Origin: Sphingobacteriia bacterium
GTDB lineage: Bacteria > Bacteroidota > Bacteroidia > Bacteroidales > UBA7960
DNA: 64,000 bases
NCBI GenBank assembly: GCA_011390785.1
Contig: JAABRR010000014.1
Location: 1 to 64,000, forward strand
Direction of reading: 5' to 3'
The notes beneath the pieces were generated by a model. That model did not search any database, was not told where the DNA came from, and worked only from the letters and a program-made list of their open reading frames with translations. This document shows positions 33,252 through 40,405 of the stretch, one piece after another. Numbering within the stretch: position 1 is the first letter of the stretch; the number at the start of each line of letters is the position of its first letter. A program made the translations under genes and the position numbers.

Positions 33252-35453
33252 TTATTTTACAATATTTATTTTACGGCTTGTTACTTCGTTGCCGGAAATG
33301 ATCTGAACAACATAAACACCTTCATTAAAATCAGAAACATTGATTATTGTAGTTACATCATTGATGTTGGCATTATAGACAACTTTACCTGTAATATCAA
33401 AAATCCGAACAGAAGATATGTTTTGGCCATTACCAATGGTCAGGTTATCACGAACGGGGTTAGGATAAACGGAAAAATTCTGATCTTCTGTAACTTCATC
33501 AACAGAAACGTTGCCATAAACAGCCCATGTGTCGTTAAAGGTTGTTGCTTCGGTAATGGTCACTTCTCTGTTGGGTTCACCGGCCCATTCGCCACCGTTC
33601 CAGCCAGCCGCAACTGCATCGGAGAAATATTTATAAGCTACTTCGGTATTTTCTTCGAGGCTAACGGTTGTAGTGTAAACAATAGCTTCGGTATTATCGG
33701 CATCTCTCGTCATGGTTACTGATCCTTCTGTACCTGGTTCGGCCCAACCTACAATGTTTCCTGTCATATAAACAGTATGTGTTTCGGGATCAAACCCTTC
33801 CAGGTTGGTAACATCAACATTGAAGGTAACATCGTACATAACAACTTCAGGTATGCTTGTAAGCATAATGTTGTCAATAAATACAAAGGAGAAGAAATCG
33901 GTGAAATTGAATGTTGAAGTAGTGTTAAATGAAAGGTAATAATCACCGGCAGTTTCTACGGGTATATCTAAGGAAATTGTTCTTGCTGCATCTCCAACAA
34001 GCGAATCAAGTTCGTATGTGAGAAGAAGAGTAGCTTCGCTAACATCTTTTGCAGGGGCTTCATCTAGTAGATATATTTCAAGGGTAGAGTGTCCCAGGTA
34101 AGATCCATCATCAATAATACCGTTATTCAATCCACCTACAATCATATTTAATTTTACAGTACCTGCAGGCAATGACATGGCCGGAGTTACCATAACTTCT
34201 TCGGGGTCATTATTGAATTGACCTACAGAAGCAGAAACAAGGTCTCTCATGGCTCTTGCGGTAGTAACACCCCAACCTTCTGTAATTAACCATTCATCTG
34301 AAGGAGGAAAAATTACTGTTGCACCATCAGGGTTTTCCCAGTCAACATGTTCGAACCCTTCTGTAAACAGCACGGTTTCAGGGTCTGGAATATCAAAGGT
34401 TAATTCGAGAATGTTGTTGGCCGGGTTTTCGTCTGCTACCATATTCCCATCGCCGTCATCCAGCTCATCACTTAATTGGAAACGTAAATTATAGATGCCA
34501 GGTGCATCTGGAGTCCATAAGAATGTATCCACATCACTCATTCCAAAAAGCATGATTTCAAGTTCTTGTGTTTCGATCAGCTGGTCATTTACAAACAGCG
34601 AAACTTCACCAATTCCAGGTGCAAGACCTTTTCCTCCTACTTCTATATCAAATCTCATTTGTTTGTCAACACTGGCAGGCCACCACTGGTAAAATTCATA
34701 GAAGACGGAATTAATTCCATTATCAAAATTGGGTAAAACAGCAACTTCAATTTCATCAATTGCCATTTGATATCCATCAGTATATTCATATATAAAAGCC
34801 AACTGTATGGTTTTGCCAATGTAGGCTGACACATCAATTCCAACGGATGCTTCGAAAAGGTTTGCCGTTGGATCGTCAGCTCCAATAAAAGATTGCAACA
34901 GTGTCCATGCACCATCAGCAAAAACTTTTACATGATAATTGGTAAACCATCCATCATCGGCACTATGCTGATACCAAACCCAATAGGTAAGAAAGGCCAG
35001 ATCTGTAGCTGAACCTTCCATGGTAAATTCAGGAGATATAGCCCATGTGAATTCTGGAGTAGTATATCCTGTAGCCATTGAGCCTAATCCGGCATGAACA
35101 TAGTCACCATCCAAACCATAAACGCCATTTTCCTGTCTGAACCAGGATGGGAGCTCAGGATCAGGGTCAGCAGTTGGGGCGGCATCCAAAGTACTGGTTC
35201 TTTTTTGTGTCCATCCTTCGGGTAATAAACCCTCTGAAGCATTTGGTGAAGTTTCAAAGCCTTCATAAAACTGAGTGCTTTTATTCGCTTTGTTCAATAC
35301 TTGGAGATTAACTCTACTGGTAGAATTTTCAATCAATGAAGTATTGGTTTCTTTGGTAAGATGTTTACTTTTTGCCTTGAGCATAGACTCCTGAGCAAAA
35401 GTGAAGCCAGTAAAAAGTACTGACAGGAATACGAGTAAAGTAAATTTTCTCAT
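33252..35453 (-). CDS. Secreted choice-of-anchor J / cleaved-adhesin protein with type IX sorting domain
   Basis: A 733-residue secreted, non-enzymatic-looking protein. The signal peptide cleaves at TFA|QESM. A first choice-of-anchor J/cleaved-adhesin domain (about 60-240: FYEGFETSP, EGWTQKR, DGDYVHAG, YQMAIDEIEV) is followed by a CARDB-like domain (about 250-355), a second J-type domain (about 360-530: FTEGFEHVDWENP to FVFIDNIML), and a starch-binding/SusE-like beta domain (about 540-640: VYMTGNIVGWAEPG). The type A sorting domain starts at FSVYPNP. Such proteins are usually surface-bound or matrix proteins that bind protein or glycan. It is upstream of, and on the same strand as, the two proteases but has its own promoter and terminator. 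Confidence 0.88.
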   Translation of the reverse strand: MRKFTLLVFLSVLFTGFTFAQESMLKAKSKHLTKETNTSLIENSTSRVNLQVLNKANKSTQFYEGFETSPNASEGLLPEGWTQKRTSTLDAAPTADPDPELPSWFRQENGVYGLDGDYVHAGLGSMATGYTTPEFTWAISPEFTMEGSATDLAFLTYWVWYQHSADDGWFTNYHVKVFADGAWTLLQSFIGADDPTANLFEASVGIDVSAYIGKTIQLAFIYEYTDGYQMAIDEIEVAVLPNFDNGINSVFYEFYQWWPASVDKQMRFDIEVGGKGLAPGIGEVSLFVNDQLIETQELEIMLFGMSDVDTFLWTPDAPGIYNLRFQLSDELDDGDGNMVADENPANNILELTFDIPDPETVLFTEGFEHVDWENPDGATVIFPPSDEWLITEGWGVTTARAMRDLVSASVGQFNNDPEEVMVTPAMSLPAGTVKLNMIVGGLNNGIIDDGSYLGHSTLEIYLLDEAPAKDVSEATLLLTYELDSLVGDAARTISLDIPVETAGDYYLSFNTTSTFNFTDFFSFVFIDNIMLTSIPEVVMYDVTFNVDVTNLEGFDPETHTVYMTGNIVGWAEPGTEGSVTMTRDADNTEAIVYTTTVSLEENTEVAYKYFSDAVAAGWNGGEWAGEPNREVTITEATTFNDTWAVYGNVSVDEVTEDQNFSVYPNPVRDNLTIGNGQNISSVRIFDITGKVVYNANINDVTTIINVSDFNEGVYVVQIISGNEVTSRKINIVK

Positions 35454-35509
35454 GTTGATTTGATTTAGTTTGTAAGAATTTGTTTTATTTCTGTTCGAAA
35501 TGATTGAAG

Positions 35510-35529
35510 TTTGTAAATTTACAAAATTA
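35510..35529 (-). promoter_or_regulatory. Palindrome overlapping a -7 box for the adhesin-like gene
   Basis: TTTGTAAATTTACAAA (35510-35525) is a perfect 16-bp palindrome. It overlaps the putative -7 box TAATTTTG (coding strand, 35522-35529), 69 bases before the ATG. Protein bound here would block the promoter, so it is a candidate operator. Confidence 0.5.
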
Positions 35530-35699
35530 ATCGTTACGTAATAACCTAAGTAACATCAAAGAGAGATATAACGTTTAAAAAGTATGTATTTTTGAAGTTT
35601 TTATGGATTTAAACATGTGTTTACTAAAAAAAAGTTATGAGTTTTAGCATGCGGAATGATATTTAGGGGGTGATGCGTGAAAAATAATTAGTTATCAAG

Positions 35700-35900
35700 A
35701 AATAAAAACAATGAGTTCACTCCGAAACTACCTATAACCCCTTTAAAGTGGGCTCAACTATTAATTGTCATAGTCGTTTGGTTAAGATTATTCGACCCTG
35801 AATGGGGTCGCAGGATTTTAGAAAACAATGGCTTTACATGTGACTCCAAAGGAGTCAAACCCATTTCGAAAACCAAACAACATTTTCTAACTAAACAACA
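35700..35900. repeat. Cluster of short hairpins between genes
   Basis: Within the 478-base gap are CGACCC (35793-35798) with GGGTCG (35805-35810), TGACTCC (35841-35847) with GGAGTCA (35851-35857), and a CCCCTTT/AAAGTGGG pair near 35738-35752. GAGTTCACTCCGAAA near 35713 reappears inverted with one mismatch at 39758-39772. There is no coding frame. They look like dispersed short palindromic repeats. Confidence 0.55.
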
Positions 35901-35931
35901 GTGTATTAATAGCACTCAATTCCATTCGTGT

Positions 35932-37173
35932 TTAGGTTGAAAGAGCCTTAATTCCATAGATCTTATCACTACGTCTGACCAATGATGGCACTTTTAGAGA
36001 ACACAACTCTCCTTTAATTGTTTTTTTAACGGGCTGCAGGTTTACCCGAATTTCTTCTACTTTCATTTCTATAACACCGGTTGTGGGGCCGGTTATATAA
36101 ATATCATCGTTCACTGAAAGGCTATTGGTTTCTATTTTCACCTCTGCTACACCCAGATTGGAAAAGTAATTGGTTACTTTTCCTACGTAAATTTTTTTGG
36201 TGGTGGCCTGTGAACCGTAATTTTCGGTCCATTCGCCTATTTTTCTGCCCAGGTAGTAACCATCCCAGAAGCCGCGGTTGTAAACTTTATTGAGCTCGCT
36301 GGTCCATATTTCGGCTTTTTCGGGGGTAAAGGTTCCGTTAAGACAGGCATCGGCAGCCTGCCGGTAAGCCCGGGTAACGGTTTTCACATATTCGGGGCCA
36401 CGTCCACGGCCTTCAATTTTGAATACAGTAACACCAGCTTTCACAATCTTGTCAATAAAACCAATGGTGCAAAGGTCTTTGGGCGACATAATGTATTCGT
36501 TTTCAATAGTCAGTTCAAGATCGGTTTCTTTATCTTTTACGGTATATCCCCTGCGACATACCTGCAAACATGCTCCCCGGTTGGCAGAATGGTTCAGATT
36601 GTCGAGGCTTAGGTAGCATTTGCCACTCACGGCCATGCATAAGGCACCGTGTACAAATATCTCGATACGAACCAATTCACCAGAAGGCCCTTTGATCTGC
36701 TGTTGCTCAATACCTTTTACGATTTCTGCCACTTGTTGCAGGCTAAGTTCGCGGGCAGTTACCATTACATCAGCATAGCGGCTGAAAAACTTTACTGATG
36801 AAAGGTTGGTAATATTGGCCTGGGTCGACATATGCACTTCTACACCTACCTGGCGGGCATATTCAATCACGCTCAGGTCGGCGGCAATAATGGCTGTAAT
36901 ACCGGCCTGCTTTGCCCTGTTAATGGTTTCCTGCATTTCATCCATCTCATTGTCGTAAATAACGGTATTTAGGGTTAAATAGGTTTTGATGTTGTTCTCG
37001 CGGGTTATACCTACGATCTGATCGAGATCGTCAAAACTAAAGTTTTTCGATGACCGCGACCGCATATTAAGTTTCCCGATTCCAAAATACACCGAGTTGG
37101 CACCGCCTTGTATGGCTGCCATTAGCGATTCGAAGGAACCTACGGGGGACATTATTTCGATAGTTGGGGGCAA
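35932..37173 (-). CDS. U32 family peptidase-like RNA hydroxylation protein (TrhP/RlhA type)
   Basis: A 413-residue U32 family protein. The N-terminus IEIMSPVGSFESLMAAIQGG matches the family start. The U32 signature spans about 171-206 (EIFVHGALCMAVSGKCYLS to ACLQVCRRGY), with Cys179, 186, 202 and 206, and Cys235 in PKDLC; these cysteines hold an iron-sulfur cluster in RlhA/TrhP-type enzymes. E. coli relatives hydroxylate tRNA uridine 34 (TrhP) or 23S rRNA C2501 (RlhA); older annotations call them collagenases. The frame has only a TTG at 37173 or an ATG at 37152; TTG keeps the conserved IEI residues, and an in-frame stop lies just upstream. Which RNA is modified is unresolved. Confidence 0.88.
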   Translation of the reverse strand: MPPTIEIMSPVGSFESLMAAIQGGANSVYFGIGKLNMRSRSSKNFSFDDLDQIVGITRENNIKTYLTLNTVIYDNEMDEMQETINRAKQAGITAIIAADLSVIEYARQVGVEVHMSTQANITNLSSVKFFSRYADVMVTARELSLQQVAEIVKGIEQQQIKGPSGELVRIEIFVHGALCMAVSGKCYLSLDNLNHSANRGACLQVCRRGYTVKDKETDLELTIENEYIMSPKDLCTIGFIDKIVKAGVTVFKIEGRGRGPEYVKTVTRAYRQAADACLNGTFTPEKAEIWTSELNKVYNRGFWDGYYLGRKIGEWTENYGSQATTKKIYVGKVTNYFSNLGVAEVKIETNSLSVNDDIYITGPTTGVIEMKVEEIRVNLQPVKKTIKGELCSLKVPSLVRRSDKIYGIKALST

Positions 37174-37177
37174 GGTT

Positions 37178-37240
37178 TAGGCTAAGGTTAAGGTTAAGGT
37201 TGAGAAAGTTGGAAGTCCGAAGTCGGAAGTTGAATATCGA
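37178..37240. repeat. TTAAGG hexamer repeat and degenerate GGAAGT repeat
   Basis: TTAAGG-type units run through about 37181-37202 (CTAAGG, TTAAGG, TTAAGG, TTGAG), followed by GGAAGTCCGAAGTCGGAAGT at 37210-37229. They fill the gap between the polyamine operon and the U32 gene and may vary in copy number between strains. Confidence 0.6.
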
Positions 37241-37261
37241 AAGCAAATAATAAATAGATGT

Positions 37262-38413
37262 TTATGATAGTTTTCCTTTGTAGTCTTCGTAGCCGAAGAA
37301 GCGGCAGGGGGCGAAGGTGTTGTCTTCTTTCCAGATGCCGATGGCAGGGTGCTTTACTCCGTTGAAGTAGGTGGTTTTCACCATGGTGTAATGAATCATG
37401 TCATCAAATATCACTTTATCGCCCACTTTCAGATCTTTTTCAAAGGAATAATCTCCCATACCCATATAGTCGCCGGCAAGGCAGGTAAGTCCGCCCATAC
37501 GGTAGCGGGTTTTCCCTTCTACGAAGTCGGTGGCGCCAAGTATTTTGGGTTTGTAGGGCATTTCGAGGCAATCGGGCATATGGGCAGAGAAACTTACATC
37601 GAGCATAGCTACTTTTATTCCCTGGTTGTCGATAATGTCCTGCACGGTTGATACCAGGTAGCCTGTTTGCCAGCCAACTGCTTCGCCGGGTTCAAGGATA
37701 ACTTTTTCGAGATTGGGATTACGCCTGCGGAAATCTTTTAGCAGCTCTACCAAATGTTTTACATCGTAATCCTTTCGTGTAATGTGATGCCCTCCACCCA
37801 TGTTGAACCATTTAACCTGCTTTATGAGGTCTCCGAATTTCTCTTCTACTTTGGCCAGGGTGCGCTCCAGAACGAAAGAATCATTTTCGCACAATACATG
37901 GAAATGGAGCCCGTCAATATCGTCCGGTAGGTGATCTGGCAGCTGATCCCTGGTAATTCCAAGCCTTGAGCCCGGAATGGCAGGGTTGTAAAGGTCGGTT
38001 TCTACTTCGGAGTATTCAGGGTTGATGCGCAGGCCCATACTCACGGGTTTATGAAAGTTCCTCACTTTATCTTTGAACCGCTCATACTGGCTCAATGAAT
38101 TAAAAGAGATGTGGCTGCTGTAATGCAATATGTCGTTCAGTTCATTTTCAAAGAAAACCGGGCAGTAGGTGTGTGCCTCGGTGCCCATTTCTTCGAAAAT
38201 AAGCCTGGCTTCGTTGAGAGAACTGGCCGTGGCACCGCTGAGATATTCCTTGATCAGCGGGAATGTTGACCACATGGCATATCCCTTCAGCGCGCAGATG
38301 ATCTCTACATTGGCTTCTTTTTGTACCAGGTTGAGAATCTCCAGGTTAATCCTTAGCAGGCTTTCATCCAAAATGAAACAGGGCGATGGAATTTGATCAA
38401 AATCTATGTTCAT
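37262..38413 (-). CDS. nspC: Carboxy(nor)spermidine decarboxylase
   Basis: A 383-residue PLP enzyme of the alanine racemase-fold decarboxylase group. The N-terminal ALKGYA segment holds PLP Lys43. The NMGGGHHITRKDYD block and the C-terminal GGLTCLAGDYMGMGDYSF with its substrate-binding Cys/Asp are typical of carboxynorspermidine decarboxylase. It removes CO2 from carboxyspermidine (or carboxynorspermidine), completing spermidine synthesis without S-adenosylmethionine decarboxylase. Its ATG overlaps the stop of the upstream dehydrogenase in an ATGA, so the two are translationally coupled. In Bacteroidota the pathway mainly yields spermidine. Confidence 0.95.
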   Translation of the reverse strand: MNIDFDQIPSPCFILDESLLRINLEILNLVQKEANVEIICALKGYAMWSTFPLIKEYLSGATASSLNEARLIFEEMGTEAHTYCPVFFENELNDILHYSSHISFNSLSQYERFKDKVRNFHKPVSMGLRINPEYSEVETDLYNPAIPGSRLGITRDQLPDHLPDDIDGLHFHVLCENDSFVLERTLAKVEEKFGDLIKQVKWFNMGGGHHITRKDYDVKHLVELLKDFRRRNPNLEKVILEPGEAVGWQTGYLVSTVQDIIDNQGIKVAMLDVSFSAHMPDCLEMPYKPKILGATDFVEGKTRYRMGGLTCLAGDYMGMGDYSFEKDLKVGDKVIFDDMIHYTMVKTTYFNGVKHPAIGIWKEDNTFAPCRFFGYEDYKGKLS

Positions 38414-39609
38414 TTTTCAACTGGCAGGGGTTGGTCAATCAGTTCGTGCCATGGGAGGCCATAAACGGGTAGTTTTTCCATAAATGGATCCGGGTTAAAT
38501 TCTTCTACATTAAAAACACCTTTTCCTGTCCATTTTCCGGTAAGCATCATCATGGCGCCAATCATGGCGGGCACGCCGGTGGTAAAGGAGATAGCCTGCG
38601 CTTTCACATCGCGGTAAGCTTCGGCATGTGAACAGTTGTTCCACACATAATAGGTTCTTTCTTTTCCGTCTTTAACACCTTTAATCTGGCAACCTATGGA
38701 AGTTTGCCCTTTGTATCCTTCGCCCAGTGATGAGGGTTCTGGCAGAATGGCTTTCAGGAATTCGAGCGGAACAATGTCCATCCCTTTGAAGTTAATGGGT
38801 TTGATGCTGGTCATCCCTACTTCCTGTAAAACATTGAGGAAGTTGATGTATTTTTCGCCAAAGGTCATCCAGAATCTTGCTTTTTTCAAAGAAGGGAAGT
38901 TTTTTACCAGGGATTCTAGTTCTTCATGGTAAAGCAGGTATGATTCGCGGGGGCCGATTTCAGGATATTCGATGGGTTTATGAATTTCCAGTGGTTTGGT
39001 TTCTACCCACTGCCCGTTTTCCCAGTAGCGTCCGTTCTGGGTTATTTCGCGGATGTTGATTTCGGGGTTGAAGTTGGTGGCGAAAGATTTTCCGTGATCA
39101 CCGGCATTGCAATCCACAATGTCGAGGTGGTGCATTTCATCAAAGTAATGCTTGGCTGCATAGGCAGTGAACACGCCTGTTACACCGGGATCGAAGCCAC
39201 ATCCAAGAACAGCCAGAATTCCCGCTTCCTTAAATCTTTCATGATAGGCCCATTGCCATTTGTATTCAAACTTTGCCACATCTTTGGGCTCATAATTGGC
39301 AGTGTCCAGATAGTGGGTTTTAGTTTGTAGGCAGGCATCCATAATGGTAAGGTCCTGGTAGGGAAGGGCCACGTTGATCACCAGATCAGGTTTAAAATCT
39401 TCGATCAGTTCAACCAGTTCGGGTACGTTATCTGCATCCACCTTTGCTGTTCTAACTCTGTCGCCGCCAATTTCATGGGCAATGGCATCACACTTTTCCA
39501 ATGTTCGACTAGCCAGAAGGATGTCTGAGAATACTTCGGGAACTGCTGCACATTTGCGGGTAACCACATTGCCTACTCCGCCGGCTCCAATTATCAATAC
39601 CTTACTCAT
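38410..39609 (-). CDS. Carboxyspermidine dehydrogenase (saccharopine dehydrogenase family)
   Basis: A 399-residue NAD(P)H-dependent enzyme with an N-terminal Rossmann motif VLIIGAGGVG (4-13). The whole chain follows the carboxy(nor)spermidine synthase branch of the saccharopine dehydrogenase family (VINVALPYQDLTIMDACL, HYLDTANYEP, GCGFDPGVTGVF, CNAGDHGKSFATNFNPEINIREITQ). It reductively condenses L-aspartate semialdehyde with putrescine (or diaminopropane) to carboxyspermidine. The next gene, overlapping by four bases, decarboxylates the product, so the pair forms a complete two-step module. A candidate -7 box lies at 39680-39687. Confidence 0.94.
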   Translation of the reverse strand: MSKVLIIGAGGVGNVVTRKCAAVPEVFSDILLASRTLEKCDAIAHEIGGDRVRTAKVDADNVPELVELIEDFKPDLVINVALPYQDLTIMDACLQTKTHYLDTANYEPKDVAKFEYKWQWAYHERFKEAGILAVLGCGFDPGVTGVFTAYAAKHYFDEMHHLDIVDCNAGDHGKSFATNFNPEINIREITQNGRYWENGQWVETKPLEIHKPIEYPEIGPRESYLLYHEELESLVKNFPSLKKARFWMTFGEKYINFLNVLQEVGMTSIKPINFKGMDIVPLEFLKAILPEPSSLGEGYKGQTSIGCQIKGVKDGKERTYYVWNNCSHAEAYRDVKAQAISFTTGVPAMIGAMMMLTGKWTGKGVFNVEEFNPDPFMEKLPVYGLPWHELIDQPLPVEK

Positions 39610-39679
39610 AATTGTTTTATTTTATGTTTATAATTTAATATTGGGTCCACTCCAAAAAGTTTATTGTCCACAAATTACA

Positions 39680-39687
39680 CAAATTTA
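39680..39687 (-). promoter_or_regulatory. Putative -7 promoter box for the polyamine operon
   Basis: Coding-strand TAAATTTG fits TAnnTTTG, 71 bases before the dehydrogenase ATG. A second match (TATTTTTG at 39844-39851) lies further upstream, so the real promoter is uncertain. Confidence 0.4.
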
Positions 39688-39745
39688 CACTAATTTTAAT
39701 TCCTGAAAATCAGGTAATTAAAAGCATTTAATTGCCACAAATTTG

Positions 39746-39763
39746 CCGAAAACTAGTTTTCGG
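39746..39763. repeat. 18-bp perfect palindrome between divergent genes
   Basis: CCGAAAACTAGTTTTCGG is a perfect palindrome in the 381-base divergent gap between the polyamine operon and the DUF1289 gene. Its right half continues into CGGAGTGAGCTC, which recurs inverted near 35713. No gene is visible in the rest of the gap. It could be a regulator site or one end of a dispersed repeat. Confidence 0.65.
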
Positions 39764-39990
39764 AGTGAGCTCAAAATTGTTTGTTCTTTATTTTTTACAA
39801 TGGATTGATGATCAATTACGGAAGCAACTCAATCACACATCTGCAAAAATAGGAAATTCCTGTGAGCTGCAGCAAAATTTCAGACAGTTATGATGGGTAC
39901 TTCCTTTGATGGGAAGCTCTTTTTTTTATAATTACCAAACATAATCCATTAGAAGTATGTTTCCAATAAAGTTTATCGAAAAAAAAGCCC

Positions 39991-40191
39991 ATGCAATTAA
40001 GAAACAGACCCATAAAATCCCCTTGTAAAGATATTTGTATTACCCGCGAGGGTATGTGCATCGGATGTTACCGAACCCTTGAAGAGATGGCATCATGGAG
40101 AACCATGAGCGAAGCAGAAAAAGCAGAAGTATTGGAAAAGATAAAAGAACGTCGTGGATCGCAGGATTATTATGGTGGGCCGGTGGGGTGA
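39991..40191 (+). CDS. DUF1289 domain small protein
   Basis: A 66-residue protein made almost entirely of one DUF1289 domain. SPCKDICITREGMCIGCYRTLEEMASWRTMS supplies the four conserved cysteines (about positions 11, 15, 22 and 25), which probably bind zinc or an Fe-S cluster. Arg/Lys-rich ends surround it. The family is widespread and lacks an established function. A near-match promoter box (TATGTTTC) is at 39956-39963. It stands alone, divergent from the polyamine operon. Confidence 0.88.
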   Translation: MQLRNRPIKSPCKDICITREGMCIGCYRTLEEMASWRTMSEAEKAEVLEKIKERRGSQDYYGGPVG

Positions 40192-40350
40192 TGGGTTGGA
40201 TTTTCAGGGTCTGGATTAATAAAACTTAAAGATCATTATTCGTTTAATTTCTCCATTACAAATTCCCAACTGATAGTCTTTCCGGTTTTCAATTACCAGA
40301 AAGTGTTTACGAGCTCTGCTAAGCGCTTTTTATTCGGATACACTTAAGAG

Positions 40351-40386
40351 AAAAAAGGAGACTATATGCCAGATAATCTCCTTTTT
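40351..40386 (-). terminator. Intrinsic terminator after the aldehyde oxidoreductase gene
   Basis: AAAAAGGAGA (40352-40361) pairs with TCTCCTTTTT (40377-40386) around a 15-base loop, 20 bases past the stop on the minus strand. Confidence 0.8.
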
Positions 40387-40405
40387 ACTGCTATAATTGA
40401 GTTGA

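Noticed and set aside
37172-37202. TTAAGG repeats as telomere-like or CRISPR-like DNA
   Set aside because: Only three to four short units without spacers; a simple microsatellite explains it.
40216-40329. A 37-codon open stretch on the minus strand (ending EIKRIMIFKFY) that could be a gene remnant
   Set aside because: It has no start codon or recognisable homology, and open stretches of this length occur by chance.
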